This document shows, piece after piece, positions 34,367 through 44,652 of a stretch of 60,045 nucleotides of DNA. Numbering within the stretch: position 1 is the first letter of the stretch; each line of letters starts with the position of its first letter. The position numbers and the translations under genes were made by a program. The notes below the pieces were generated by a model that was not told where the DNA came from, searched no databases, and saw only the letters and a program-made list of their open reading frames with translations. The stretch is from NCBI GenBank assembly GCA_026710795.1, contig JAPOQK010000045.1, positions 1 to 60,045 of the forward strand, given 5' to 3'. This DNA comes from Candidatus Poribacteria bacterium (GTDB lineage: Bacteria > Poribacteria > WGA-4E > WGA-3G).

Positions 34367-35305
34367 TTAAAAACTTGCAATCAGCGAGAAACGGTGTGTT
34401 AATCCCAATACACCGAATGGTACAAGTGCGTAATCAATTTGGAAATGCTTAAGTGTCAATCCAAATCCACCTGCCAAACCTGAGATAGGACCTAAATCAT
34501 TTCCACCTAATTTGTATTTATACCCAGTGCGGAGTTGTAAGATATTTGCAATTGTATAACCTATTCCTGCCCCAATAGAATTATCGTTGTCAGTGGGACG
34601 AATAAAATCAATGGTAAGTATAACAGTATCTTTCCATAGTCTATATGCAGTGCCTAATCTGAGGACAAATGGCAGTGGAAATGAGTCCTCTATATATTTT
34701 ACTCGTGGACCTACGTGTTGAGCATTGATGCCAAATGAGAGTGGCATGTGTGAAAAAGTGTATAACCCACCAAAATCGAAGGCATATCCGTTTCCATTTT
34801 CGTCAGTAATCTGTTCTTGTAAATATTTTGCGTTTATACCAACAGCTAATGTTTTACCGAATCCGCGCGCATACGAGAGAATTACTGCGAGATCATAGGG
34901 ACGGAATATTTCGGTTTCGTTTCCATCTTGATCGCGTCCTTGCAGTTCTCCAAAAGACAGGAAATTTGCGCTGGCACCAACTGTATTGTTGTCACCAATT
35001 GGAAAAGCAAATCCAATGAATTCGTGATTGATATCAGCGAACCATTCGTTGTGCATAAGTGCGAGTTGGGGTTTGTCAAGTTTTATGAGACCAGCGGGAT
35101 TCCAGTAGGAAGCATAAAGATCATCTGTGGCAGCGACTTGTGATTCTGCCATCCCCATTGCCTTTGCACCAACACCTATTTTTAGGAAAGTCATAGCGCG
35201 TGTGCCAGCGTTTTCGTGGATGTCTGTGTTATCTGCTTCAACCGATATGGATGGGAAAACGGTAAGTATAATAATTGTATATGTGATTAGTCGGTACATT
35301 ATCAT
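34367..35305 (-). CDS. PorV/PorQ family outer-membrane protein
   Basis: 312 aa. Signal peptide RLITYTIIILTVFPSISVEA, then AGTRAMTFLKIGVGAKAMGMAESQVAATDDLYASYWNPAGL, the start pattern of the PorV/PorQ (UPF0164-like) barrel family. Alternating beta-strand runs continue to a C-terminal phenylalanine (HRFSLIASF), typical of outer-membrane barrels. In Bacteroidota PorV carries cargo for type IX secretion, but no other type IX genes are in this window, so the role here is open. Confidence 0.8.
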   Translation of the reverse strand: MIMYRLITYTIIILTVFPSISVEADNTDIHENAGTRAMTFLKIGVGAKAMGMAESQVAATDDLYASYWNPAGLIKLDKPQLALMHNEWFADINHEFIGFAFPIGDNNTVGASANFLSFGELQGRDQDGNETEIFRPYDLAVILSYARGFGKTLAVGINAKYLQEQITDENGNGYAFDFGGLYTFSHMPLSFGINAQHVGPRVKYIEDSFPLPFVLRLGTAYRLWKDTVILTIDFIRPTDNDNSIGAGIGYTIANILQLRTGYKYKLGGNDLGPISGLAGGFGLTLKHFQIDYALVPFGVLGLTHRFSLIASF

Positions 35306-35620
35306 TTCTGGTTGTGATAGGGAAATAGTTAAGTAGATTCAATGACTAAAACTATTTGTGTTAGTGTATATTCCTTTGGATTTGTTCAATTTCAGTAGTT
35401 TAATTGTATCACACATTCAATTGATAGTCAACCTGTAATCATATAAGGACAAGAATAAATAGTATTCCATATTACAGAAGATTCTAATAACGAAAATACC
35501 CAAACAGTCAGATTTAATATTGACAAAAAAGGTTAAATTATGGTATTATACAATGATTCTCTCTAATATACAAACGACTTTAACTCTCCAATTTACGCAT
35601 CCAACAATCTGGCAAAGCAC
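35306..35620. other. 315-bp divergent intergenic region
   Basis: AT-rich, with a strong-looking plus-strand promoter at 35520-35549. The promoter of the minus-strand porin gene must also lie here but was not resolved. No gene is seen. Confidence 0.4.
35520..35549 (+). promoter_or_regulatory. sigma-70-type promoter
   Basis: TTGACA (35520-35525), an 18-bp spacer and TATTAT (35544-35549). It is directed at the membrane protein gene at 35621, leaving a leader of about 65 nt. It may also serve secA further on. Confidence 0.5.
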
Positions 35621-36754
35621 ATGGGACAGTTCCAATTCAAATTCACAGATATCTTTAGAGTTTGTAGGTACGGCTTTAGTGGCAGAAGGATAGGACTTCA
35701 TCTGGTAGGTATTTTACTTGCCTATCTGTTATACGAAATATTGGTCTATCTCAGTCTTGCAATTACTGGTGGATCAGAAGTGAATTCGTATTGGGATTCT
35801 TACGGTCTCTTGCCAGTACCTCCATTCATTGCTACTGACCTAAAGCCACTCACTATTGGTGCAATGTGGTTTGGAATAATTATCTTCGCCTCAATCTTTT
35901 TCCTTGTCAGCACAATGACATCCAAAATAACTATAGAACAATTACGTGGTGATATATACTTCTCTGTTGGAGATGCATTAAAGTTTATAAGACACAAATG
36001 GCAAACAGTGATTGGGTCCTTCTTATCCTTACCTTTTCTCATCCTTCTTCTACTAATGATACCAATTACCGTTGCGCTTTTTGGCAGAATACCTTATATT
36101 GGGAAACCACTTCTCATAATTGCCTCCGTATTTTCCCCTATTGCATTTTTTATAGGTCTTCTCACAGCATTTATATTTGTTGTATTTATTGCCAGTTTGT
36201 TTTTTATGCCAGCGATTGTTGCCACCACAGGTTCAGATGCTTTTGAAACAGTCTATCAACTCTTTTCGATAGTTTGGAATCAGCCATGGCGGCTCGTAGG
36301 ATATGGGATATTGCTGTTTTTTCTTAAGCTGTTGTTGGTGCCAATATGGGGAATATTCTGTATTGCGGGGATCATGATAGTATTAATTCCAACATTTACT
36401 CTACATACCCCATTTATACAGGAAACTATTATAATCGCAAATGAATGGTTGGGTGGTGGACTGCAAAAAGTAATTGGTTTTTTATTTAGGGATGACGCTG
36501 TGCTTTTTGGATTTGATAATACTTCCCAACTTCCAGTTCCAACTATTTCAACAGTAATCTGTGTCATCTTGCTTACAGTAACGTTAATTGGTTTAGCCAG
36601 TGGTGTTGTCGCCTATCTGTTTTCATTAGCATCAGTTGGAACAACCCTAATTTATGTAGTTATTCGAAAACGTTTGGACGAAAATAATCTAATAGAAATT
36701 ATCGGAATAGATGGACAGATACATACAGCACCACAGCATATAGGAGATGAATGA
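35621..36754 (+). CDS. multi-pass membrane protein of unknown function
   Basis: 377 aa with six to eight hydrophobic helices (for example IGLHLVGILLAYLLYEILVYLSLAI, VIGSFLSLPFLILLLLMIPITVALF, FIGLLTAFIFVVFIASLFFM, STVICVILLTVTLIGLASGVVAYLF). It has no signal peptide and no family is recognised. The C-terminus is short and charged (KRLDENNLIEIIGID). No good ribosome site precedes the ATG. It lies 73 bp before secA, which may only be chance. Confidence 0.72.
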   Translation: MGQFQFKFTDIFRVCRYGFSGRRIGLHLVGILLAYLLYEILVYLSLAITGGSEVNSYWDSYGLLPVPPFIATDLKPLTIGAMWFGIIIFASIFFLVSTMTSKITIEQLRGDIYFSVGDALKFIRHKWQTVIGSFLSLPFLILLLLMIPITVALFGRIPYIGKPLLIIASVFSPIAFFIGLLTAFIFVVFIASLFFMPAIVATTGSDAFETVYQLFSIVWNQPWRLVGYGILLFFLKLLLVPIWGIFCIAGIMIVLIPTFTLHTPFIQETIIIANEWLGGGLQKVIGFLFRDDAVLFGFDNTSQLPVPTISTVICVILLTVTLIGLASGVVAYLFSLASVGTTLIYVVIRKRLDENNLIEIIGIDGQIHTAPQHIGDE

Positions 36755-36827
36755 TATTGAACAATTACATTACTATCATGATGGATAATAATGTGATGTA
36801 ATCGTTTGAGTATATTCATAGTAGGAT

Positions 36828-39533
36828 ATGTTTGAAAAAGTAATGACTAAAGTTTTCGGTAGTAAGGAAGAACGTGATGTCAAACGTTTTCGTGATATCG
36901 TTGAAGCGGTGAATCGACAAGAACCGGAAATTAAGAAATTAAATGATGCGAAACTTCAAGCCAAGACACCATACTTTCGTCGTCAGTTGGATGCAGGTGC
37001 ATCCCTTGATGATGTATTAGTTGAGGCATTCGCAGTTGTTCGAGAAGCAGCGGTTAGAACACTAAAACAACGTCACTATGATGTGCAAATAATCGGTGGT
37101 GCTGCACTGCATCGTGGTGCAATTGCTGAAATGCGAACAGGTGAGGGTAAAACTTTAACCTCAACACTTCCTGTCTATCTCAATGCGCTTTCAGGAAGAG
37201 GTGTTCACCTCGCAACTGTGAATGACTACCTTGCGCGTCGTGATGCTGAATGGATGGGGAAAATATACAACTTTCTCGGAATGTCTGTTGGGTTGACGTT
37301 GAGTTTGATGCCGCATGAACAGAAAAAACTTGCATACAAAGCAGACATAACTTATGGAGTCCATAGTGAGTTCGGTTTTGATTACCTGAACGATAACAGA
37401 GCACTGACCATAGAATCAAAAGCACAACGTGGACATCCGTATGCCATTCTTGATGAAGTTGATAGTATACTTATTGACGAAGCCCGTACCCCTCTCATTA
37501 TTTCTGATCCCTCTAATAAACCTGCAGAACTTTATCGTAAAATAAATCATGTTGTTACGCAACTCCGTAATGAGATACATTATGAAATTGATGAAAAAGG
37601 GAAATCGCGAGGGAGTGTCGTTCTCACAGATGAGGGTATAGAAGAAGTACAACGTCTTCTCAACATAGAGAACTTGTATGATCATAACAATATTATGCTT
37701 GTTCACCATCTGAATCAATCTCTAACTGCACATCATCTCTACAAGAATGATATTGACTATCTGGTTGAAAATGGTGAAGTGTTATTGATTGATGAATTCA
37801 CAGGACGAAAACAAATCGGTCGAAGATTAAGTGAAGGACTTCATCAAGCCATTGAAGCGAAAGAACGGGTTAAAATAGCACAAGAAAACGAAACTTTTGC
37901 TAAAATCACTTACCAAAACTATTTCCGTATGTATGAGAAACTTGCGGGTATGACGGGTACTGCTGCCACAGAAGCAAATGAATTTGGACATATTTATGGG
38001 TTAGATGTCGTTGTTGTACCAACTAATGAACCGATGATTCGGATTGACAATCCGGACCAAATTTACAGATCTGAAGAAGCAAAATATAAGGCTGTCTTGG
38101 AGGATATTGTAGAGCAGCATGAAAAAGGTCGTCCGGTGCTTGTTGGGACAATTTCCATTGAGAATTCAGAAAAGTTAAGCAAACTACTACGATCAAGACT
38201 TCGTAATATCAAACACCAAGTTTTGAATGCTAAAGAACATACTCGTGAGGCAGATATTGTAGCACAAGCGGGAATACCGGGGGCAGTAACAATAGCTACA
38301 AACATGGCGGGTAGAGGTGTAGATATTCTACTCGGTGGTAATCCTGAAGGTTTAGCTAAGGATATGATTCGAAAGAAGAAGCTTGATCCTGTAGAGCATT
38401 CTCCAGACACGGAATCTGATGAATGGAATGAAGCATTTGCAGAAGCGGAAGCGATATGTAAAAACAACCAAGAACAGGTACTGAAAGCTGGTGGACTTCA
38501 TATCGTTGGCACCGAACGTCACGATTCTCGCCGTATTGATAACCAATTGCGCGGTCGTTCAGGTAGACAGGGAGATCCCGGCTCCTCAAGATTCTACCTA
38601 TCGCTGGAGGATGATCTCATGAAAAAGTTTGGTTCAGAACGTCTACAAGGATTCATGAGTCGCGCAGGAATGACCGATGATATGCCGCTTGAACACCCTT
38701 GGATCTCTAAATCAATCGAAAAAGCACAGACGCGCGTTGAACAGATGAACTTTGATATTCGTAAAAATATACTCAAATTCGACGATGTTATGGAAGCACA
38801 ACGCAATACGATTTATTCATTAAGGGATACCATACTGTCAGATGAAGATCCGAAAGAAACTGTTTGGGAAATGATTGATAACGTGGTTGAGGATCAAATA
38901 TACGATGCTATGCCTGAAAAGGGTCCACGTGAAAAGGAGGAATTAGAGCAGTTTGAGAAATGGCTTACTACTACTTTTCCATTTGACATTACGATCAGTA
39001 AACAATTAAGTGATATATCCGCTGACGAACTCAACGAACAAATCATTGCGTCACTCAAAACAGCATATAAACAACGTGAAGATGAGATGGGATCTGAAAC
39101 GATGCGGTTATTAGAACGGCTTCTACTCTTAGATAGAATTGATAGCCATTGGAAAGATCATCTGTATAACATTGATTTTATTGAACAAGAGATGAGGTTA
39201 TCTGGATATGGTGGGAAAGACCCAATTGTCATGTTCAAAAGTGAAGCACTTGGTGTATTTGAATCGATGTATCGAACAATAGAAAAAGAGGTAAGCGAAT
39301 TTGTCTTTAAATCACGAGTGAATACAGAAGCTCCTCGTCGTGCTCCCAATAGAAGACCAAGTGGTTCTCGTCAACCAGCGCAGCGTAGACCTGCTGCAGC
39401 TGCAAATGATAGTTCTCAAACTTCAGCAGAATTTGCTTCTCAACAAGCAATGGGTAATATGCCGAAGGTTGGACGGAATGCTCCGTGTCCATGTGGTAGT
39501 GGAAAGAAATATAAAAAATGTCACGGAAGGTAA
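36828..39533 (+). CDS. secA: preprotein translocase ATPase SecA
   Basis: 901 aa, normal bacterial length. Motifs in order: [19 protein letters not shown] (Walker A part, with MRTGEGKT), [46 protein letters not shown] (DEVD of Walker B), [10 protein letters not shown] and [27 protein letters not shown] (helicase motifs), and a C-terminal zinc motif [15 protein letters not shown]. It drives Sec-dependent export at the SecYEG channel with ATP. A short AGGA lies before the ATG. Only one secA is seen here. Confidence 0.97.
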   Translation: MFEKVMTKVFGSKEERDVKRFRDIVEAVNRQEPEIKKLNDAKLQAKTPYFRRQLDAGASLDDVLVEAFAVVREAAVRTLKQRHYDVQIIGGAALHRGAIAEMRTGEGKTLTSTLPVYLNALSGRGVHLATVNDYLARRDAEWMGKIYNFLGMSVGLTLSLMPHEQKKLAYKADITYGVHSEFGFDYLNDNRALTIESKAQRGHPYAILDEVDSILIDEARTPLIISDPSNKPAELYRKINHVVTQLRNEIHYEIDEKGKSRGSVVLTDEGIEEVQRLLNIENLYDHNNIMLVHHLNQSLTAHHLYKNDIDYLVENGEVLLIDEFTGRKQIGRRLSEGLHQAIEAKERVKIAQENETFAKITYQNYFRMYEKLAGMTGTAATEANEFGHIYGLDVVVVPTNEPMIRIDNPDQIYRSEEAKYKAVLEDIVEQHEKGRPVLVGTISIENSEKLSKLLRSRLRNIKHQVLNAKEHTREADIVAQAGIPGAVTIATNMAGRGVDILLGGNPEGLAKDMIRKKKLDPVEHSPDTESDEWNEAFAEAEAICKNNQEQVLKAGGLHIVGTERHDSRRIDNQLRGRSGRQGDPGSSRFYLSLEDDLMKKFGSERLQGFMSRAGMTDDMPLEHPWISKSIEKAQTRVEQMNFDIRKNILKFDDVMEAQRNTIYSLRDTILSDEDPKETVWEMIDNVVEDQIYDAMPEKGPREKEELEQFEKWLTTTFPFDITISKQLSDISADELNEQIIASLKTAYKQREDEMGSETMRLLERLLLLDRIDSHWKDHLYNIDFIEQEMRLSGYGGKDPIVMFKSEALGVFESMYRTIEKEVSEFVFKSRVNTEAPRRAPNRRPSGSRQPAQRRPAAAANDSSQTSAEFASQQAMGNMPKVGRNAPCPCGSGKKYKKCHGR

Positions 39534-39585
39534 GAAGATAGGTACTATATACTTGCCATTGCAATAGTATTTTTGGAGTAATGTA

Positions 39586-39780
39586 ATGAATGCTGAAAAG
39601 CCATATAACTTGTCGGAGACGTTGCTTGAAATTCTTGCATGTCCCGCATGTAAAGGTAAGATTGAACACGTTGAAGCGGAAGAAAAATTAGTTTGTCGTG
39701 GGGAATGTAAGCGTCGTTATCCTATTCGGGATGGAATTCCGGTTATGTTAATTGACGAAGCGGAATTACCTTCTACATAG
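39586..39780 (+). CDS. Trm112-like zinc-ribbon protein (UPF0434)
   Basis: 64 aa. One CxxC pair, CPACKGKIE, and a later Cys C-R-G-E-C-K (CRGEC) may bind zinc; the block RRYPIRDGIPVMLIDEAE is typical of Trm112/UPF0434 proteins. The bacterial role is unclear, though some members support methyltransferases. GGAG precedes the ATG. It lies 52 bp after secA and just before the glycosyltransferase gene. Confidence 0.84.
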   Translation: MNAEKPYNLSETLLEILACPACKGKIEHVEAEEKLVCRGECKRRYPIRDGIPVMLIDEAELPST

Positions 39781-39807
39781 TCATGTACGATCCTGGTTTC
39801 ATAGAAA

Positions 39808-41043
39808 ATGCGTATCTTATTTTTAAGTCTAAGATGTCCATATCCACCACATCGTGGAGACCGCATTCGATCATACCACTTTATCAAACAACTTTCCAAA
39901 CGGCATGACATAACATCGGTTTTTTTTGCTGAGTCTGATTCTGACATAGAAGCAGTTGAACATCTTCAACCATTCTGTGAACGTGTGGAGTGGGTTCGTT
40001 TTAGACCCACTTTTGCTTCAATCAATACTGCGATACATTGTTTATCACCTAACCCATTACAGGTGCATTATTGGTATTCATCACAGATGCAACGGAAAAT
40101 CAACCAACTACTTGATGAAATAGACTATGATCTGATACATGCACAACTCTTTCGTATGGGGCAATATGTAAAAAAGACACGTGGTATTACGAAGGTACTG
40201 GATTTGTGTGATTCATTAGCACTAAATTTGGCGCGTCGTGCAGAATTAGATTGCACGCCAAAACGATTTTTGGTAAAATTGGAAGAAAAACGGGTTCGAC
40301 GCTATGAAGTTGAGATAATGAAGTCGTTTGACAGTGGTACTGTCGTTGCGAACTTTGACCGTGATTATCTGCTTAATCAAGATAAGAATCTCAACTTATC
40401 AGTTGTTCCAATGGGGGTTGATCTCAAGTATTTTAATCCAATGCAAGATAACATAAATAACGGTGCAGAAACATATAACATGACATCATCTATTCAAAAC
40501 GAAAGTGCTAAGGATAGATCGAAAAACTTACTTTTTACTGGCACTATGAACTATTTTCCTAACTCAGATGCGGTCATATATTTTTGTAATGATATCTTTC
40601 CACTGATACAAAAACAGCACCCTGAAATTACTTTTTATATTGTTGGCAATCATCCGACTGAACAGGTACGTAGGCTTTCACAAAAAAAAGGAGTGATTGT
40701 CACAGGTTTTGTGCCAGATATCCGTCCATATTTTCAGAAGGCATCAGTCTTTGTCGCGCCATTACGCGCTGGTTCGGGAATACAAACAAAGAATTTAGAG
40801 GCAATGGCAATGGAAACACCAGTGGTAACCACATCAATTGGTGCTATGGGTTTAGAAGCGGAAGTAGATAAGGAACTACTCATTGCCGACACACCAAAAT
40901 TATTCGCAGAAAGTGTCAATAATTTGATTGAAAACCCAGATGTTAAACATGATCTTGCTAAGGCTGGTAGGAAACGGGTTGAAACAAGTTATGATTGGCA
41001 AGTTCTCGTAGAACGTCTTGAACAAGTTTACAAACTGATATAG
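39808..41043 (+). CDS. TIGR03087-type glycosyltransferase (family 4/1)
   Basis: 411 aa. The start RILFLSLRCPYPPHRGDRIRSYHFIKQLSKRHDI is the signature of the TIGR03087 family, named for exosortase/EpsH-linked sugar transferases. The second half has glycosyltransferase blocks NLLFTGTMNYFPNSDAVIYF, VTGFVPDIRPYFQKASVFVAPLRAGSGIQTKNLEAMAMETPVV, with E-x7-E near 355-365. It adds a sugar to a lipid-linked glycan. No exosortase or PEP-CTERM protein is in the window. It heads the export-polysaccharide block. Confidence 0.85.
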   Translation: MRILFLSLRCPYPPHRGDRIRSYHFIKQLSKRHDITSVFFAESDSDIEAVEHLQPFCERVEWVRFRPTFASINTAIHCLSPNPLQVHYWYSSQMQRKINQLLDEIDYDLIHAQLFRMGQYVKKTRGITKVLDLCDSLALNLARRAELDCTPKRFLVKLEEKRVRRYEVEIMKSFDSGTVVANFDRDYLLNQDKNLNLSVVPMGVDLKYFNPMQDNINNGAETYNMTSSIQNESAKDRSKNLLFTGTMNYFPNSDAVIYFCNDIFPLIQKQHPEITFYIVGNHPTEQVRRLSQKKGVIVTGFVPDIRPYFQKASVFVAPLRAGSGIQTKNLEAMAMETPVVTTSIGAMGLEAEVDKELLIADTPKLFAESVNNLIENPDVKHDLAKAGRKRVETSYDWQVLVERLEQVYKLI

Positions 41044-41127
41044 TAGACATATTATTGTAATTTGGAATTATACATATATTTTTTGTTGTGCTAGTGTGCG
41101 TTGATACACACAAGCAAAGGAGGTAAT

Positions 41128-43101
41128 ATGGAAAAATACAAAATAAAATGGAGTTCATCTGTTATTGTTGACATATTGCTCGTTAATCTCTCATTCCTAT
41201 TAACCTATTTTACATGTAGACAACTTAATTTTGATGTACTAACAAGTTTTGAGCAAATACCATTTCTCTCCAATTTCTCTTCTCTGCAACTCTTTATTTT
41301 TATGGCAAGTGTTGTTACATTAATCCGTATTACTACTTTTTTATCATTTAAGATTTATAAGCCTATCTGGCGGTATGCTGGTGTCAAAGAATTTCGTTCC
41401 TATGCTTCTGCGGTTGCGATATCTTGTTTACTTTTAATTTGTCTATCGGTAATCCTAAAACGTATTGACACTTGGGCATTCTTTTTAATTGACGGGATAT
41501 ATAGTGCTCTATTTATTGGTTTCACAAAATTTTCACATGGTATAATACGTGAAGGCAGGCTAAAAGAGGTTGCCTCACCACGAACGAAAGTCCTAATTGT
41601 TGGTGCTGGCATGGCTGGAATCGGTGTTTTAAAAGAACTGCGAGGGAATCCAGAAAAAGGGTATTTGCCTATCGGTTTTATTGACGATAATCTACAGAAA
41701 GTCGGAAAATCTGTTGCGGGTCTTGAAGTACTCGGCACCACACGTGACCTCACATACATTGCTCGCAAACGCGAAATTGAAGAGGTTATCATTGCAATAC
41801 CATCGGCACCGGGAGGGAAAATAAGAGATATCATCCGTCAGTGTGAATACAGACGTTGTCAATTCAAGATAGTTCCAAATATACACGCTATACTTGAGGG
41901 TAAAGTTAGTATCAGTCATATTCGTGAGGTAAAGTTGGAAGACTTGCTTAACCGTTCCACTGCACCTATAGATTTAGCAGAAATTTCAAAGAATCTTTCG
42001 GGTAAACGTGTGATGGTAACTGGTGCCGGAGGTTCTATTGGTTCAGAACTCTGTAGACAAGTTGCAAAACTCGATCCCGAATTGTTAATTCTATTCGGAC
42101 GTGGAGAAAACAGTCTATACCATATTGATATGGAATTGCGGGAATCTGATCCGAAACTATATAGAGAATTAATCATCGGAGATATACGAGACAATCCAAA
42201 GGTATACCAGATTATAGAACGGTACCGTCCTCACATCATTTTTCACGCTGCTGCACACAAACATGTCAAATTCATGGAGAATCATCCTGATGAGGCAGTG
42301 AAAAACAACATCCTTGGCACGAAAAACCTTATTGACGCTGCGATTAAACATCACGTTGAGACGTTCATACTTGTTTCCTCAGACAAATCTGTCAACCCAA
42401 CGAGTGTCTACGGTGCTTCCAAACGAGTGACTGAAAAACTTATCCAATGTAAAGCAAATCGCAACGGAACTAAATTTATTGCTGTCCGCTTTGGTAATGT
42501 CATTGGCAGCCGTGCAAGTGTATTGCCAAATTTTAAACGTCAAATCGCCAAAGGTGGTCCAGTCACTGTCACACATCGAGAAGCAACACGATACTTTATG
42601 ACTATTCCAGAAGCTGTCCAACTCTTAATACAAGCCGGTGCAATGGGTAATGGTGGAGAAATACTAATGTTGGATATGGGTGAACCGATTAAGATACTTG
42701 ACCTTGCACGCGACCTAATCCGTCTCTCCGGTTTAGAAGTTGATAAAGATATAAAGATAGATTTTATTGGGATGGAACCGGGAGAAAAATTATATGAGGA
42801 ACTTCTCACACCAAAAGAGGGTGTGACAGCAACCAAACACCAACGTATTTTTGTTGCACAAATGGAAAATATTGAGGAGGATCAGTTGTTATCACAAATA
42901 AGTGAACTTGCTGAGTGTGCAGAGGCTATTGATATAGAGGGTATTATCGAAAAACTGCAAGATTTAGTTCCAACTTACCAACCTAATCGCTCATTTATTT
43001 CAGATTCTGACGATACTAACCAAGTTGATATTCGTCGACATCTTATTACAACATCCGATGAAGTAGAAGCAGATGATACAAGTACAGTAGAAACAATCTA
43101 A
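41128..43101 (+). CDS. nucleotide-sugar 4,6-dehydratase, CapD/WbpM/PglF type
   Basis: 657 aa from MEKYKIKWSSSV. The N-terminus has four membrane helices (to about 160), then VLIVGAGMAGIGVLKELRG (first nucleotide-binding fold) and VTGAGGSIGSELCRQVAKLDPE at about 293 (second, catalytic Rossmann fold). The active-site block is SSDKSVNPTSVYGASKRVTE with the Y-x-x-x-K pair. EPGEKLYEELLTPKEG is the C-terminal signature. It likely makes UDP-4-keto-6-deoxy-sugar for glycan synthesis. AAAGGAGGT at 41116-41124 supports the chosen ATG over an upstream in-frame one. The glycan sugar itself is not determined. Confidence 0.9.
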   Translation: MEKYKIKWSSSVIVDILLVNLSFLLTYFTCRQLNFDVLTSFEQIPFLSNFSSLQLFIFMASVVTLIRITTFLSFKIYKPIWRYAGVKEFRSYASAVAISCLLLICLSVILKRIDTWAFFLIDGIYSALFIGFTKFSHGIIREGRLKEVASPRTKVLIVGAGMAGIGVLKELRGNPEKGYLPIGFIDDNLQKVGKSVAGLEVLGTTRDLTYIARKREIEEVIIAIPSAPGGKIRDIIRQCEYRRCQFKIVPNIHAILEGKVSISHIREVKLEDLLNRSTAPIDLAEISKNLSGKRVMVTGAGGSIGSELCRQVAKLDPELLILFGRGENSLYHIDMELRESDPKLYRELIIGDIRDNPKVYQIIERYRPHIIFHAAAHKHVKFMENHPDEAVKNNILGTKNLIDAAIKHHVETFILVSSDKSVNPTSVYGASKRVTEKLIQCKANRNGTKFIAVRFGNVIGSRASVLPNFKRQIAKGGPVTVTHREATRYFMTIPEAVQLLIQAGAMGNGGEILMLDMGEPIKILDLARDLIRLSGLEVDKDIKIDFIGMEPGEKLYEELLTPKEGVTATKHQRIFVAQMENIEEDQLLSQISELAECAEAIDIEGIIEKLQDLVPTYQPNRSFISDSDDTNQVDIRRHLITTSDEVEADDTSTVETI

Positions 43102-43105
43102 TAGT

Positions 43106-43759
43106 ATGAATTCCTATTGGACAAAACGCATTTTTGACATCATTGTGTCAGTTTTAGTTCTCCTCATTTTATCTCCGCTATTCTTAATAGGGAGTATTCT
43201 TGCCAAAATTCAATCCTCAGGACCTGTATTTTACAAAGCCAAACGTGTAGGTATTGGTGGATCTATTTTTAAAATGTATAAGTTCAGAACAATGGTTGTA
43301 GATGCTGATAAAATAGGAATCGGTCTTACAACACACAAGGATCCGCGTGTTACACCTATCGGTCGTTTCTTACGTCATACAAAATTGGATGAACTCCCGA
43401 ATTTCATCAATGTCCTCAGAGGAAATATGAGTTTAATCGGTCCTCGTCCAGAATCACCATATTATGTTCAATACTATACTGAAACCCAAAAGCAAGTTCT
43501 TCTGGCAAAACCAGGAATTACAGGACCCTCACAGATTGCAAACAGAAATGAAGAGGAAAAATTGTCTTCGCAGACAGATCCTGAAAATTATTATATAAAA
43601 GAATTAATGCCAAAAAAGTTAGCTATTGACCTTCAATATGTCGCAACACAGTGTTTTCTTTCTGATATGAGATGGTTGTTAAAAACACTTTGGGTAGTTA
43701 TGCTTCCAACAAAGAGAAATATACCAACTAATGAAGCAGGAGACCCACACAAAGTTTAG
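43106..43759 (+). CDS. initiating sugar-phosphate transferase (PglC/WcaJ-like)
   Basis: 217 aa. A single membrane segment FDIIVSVLVLLILSPLFLIGSILAKI is followed by the bacterial sugar transferase domain: VFYKAKRVGIGGSIFKMYKFRTM, DPRVTPIGRFLRHTKLDELPNFINVLRGNMSLIGPRPE and AKPGITGPSQIANRNEEE. It transfers a sugar phosphate to undecaprenyl phosphate to start glycan assembly at the membrane. It starts 5 bp after the dehydratase stop, so both belong to one operon. Confidence 0.93.
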   Translation: MNSYWTKRIFDIIVSVLVLLILSPLFLIGSILAKIQSSGPVFYKAKRVGIGGSIFKMYKFRTMVVDADKIGIGLTTHKDPRVTPIGRFLRHTKLDELPNFINVLRGNMSLIGPRPESPYYVQYYTETQKQVLLAKPGITGPSQIANRNEEEKLSSQTDPENYYIKELMPKKLAIDLQYVATQCFLSDMRWLLKTLWVVMLPTKRNIPTNEAGDPHKV

Positions 43760-43779
43760 AACATTCTTAAAAAATAAAA

Positions 43780-44640
43780 ATGAAACGTATTCTTATTATA
43801 TTATCAGTTATAGTTGTGTTATTCCTTTGCTCATTAATGCTCCGTTTTATGCTGGGTTCAGTATCACTGGGTGAAAAAGTAGCAGTCATTGATATCGGTG
43901 GGATTATATCAAAATCGGACTCATACATTAAGCATATCCATGTATACCGTGATGATCCAAGTGTAAAGGCAATTGTCTTACGCATCAATACACCGGGAGG
44001 AAGTGTCGCACCTGTTCAAGAGATCTATCGGGAATTAACGAAGTTGAAGAAACCTATTGTAGCATCTATGGGAAGCACTGCTGCCTCAGGAGGATATTAC
44101 ATTGCTTGTGCAGCAGACACTATTGTTGCTAATCCCGGTACATTAACCGGAAGTATCGGTGTAATTATGCAATTTACCAAAATGAAAGGTTTATACGAGA
44201 AAGTCGGTTTAGAACAGCAAGTCATAAAAAGCGGACAGTTCAAAGATTCAGGTTCGATATTTCGGGACCTATCTGATGAAGAAATAGCAATACTTCAGGA
44301 AACTGTTGACGATGTCTATAATCAGTTTGTTGATGCTATATCTGAATCGCGCAATGACCGACTGACAAGGGATGAAATCACTAATTTAGCTGACGGACGT
44401 ATCTTCTCAGGTAAACAAGCTCTAACACATAAATTGGTAGACAAATTAGGAAACTTACAGGATGCAATTATTCTGGCAGGTGAACTTGGTAACATAGAAG
44501 GCACTCCCAGACTCGTTCGAAAACAGAGAAAGCCGTCTCTGCTTGAGCAAATACTTGGTATAGAACATAATTCACACATTGATGACATCATAAACCTACC
44601 GGGTGTTACCTTTCGATATGAACTTAGCTTTGGCAACTAA
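43780..44640 (+). CDS. sppA: signal peptide peptidase SppA-like protease
   Basis: 286 aa. An N-terminal anchor (RILIILSVIVVLFLCSLMLRFML) precedes the serine protease core. IVLRINTPGGSVAPVQEIYRELTKLKKPIVASMGSTAASGGYYIA contains the nucleophile S103, and SGQFKDSG carries the general-base lysine (K155). It degrades cleaved signal peptides in the membrane. It is in the range of the short, single-core SppA (about 290-335 aa). It follows the sugar transferase by 20 bp. Confidence 0.9.
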   Translation: MKRILIILSVIVVLFLCSLMLRFMLGSVSLGEKVAVIDIGGIISKSDSYIKHIHVYRDDPSVKAIVLRINTPGGSVAPVQEIYRELTKLKKPIVASMGSTAASGGYYIACAADTIVANPGTLTGSIGVIMQFTKMKGLYEKVGLEQQVIKSGQFKDSGSIFRDLSDEEIAILQETVDDVYNQFVDAISESRNDRLTRDEITNLADGRIFSGKQALTHKLVDKLGNLQDAIILAGELGNIEGTPRLVRKQRKPSLLEQILGIEHNSHIDDIINLPGVTFRYELSFGN

Positions 44641-44652
44641 GGTCTATCTATC

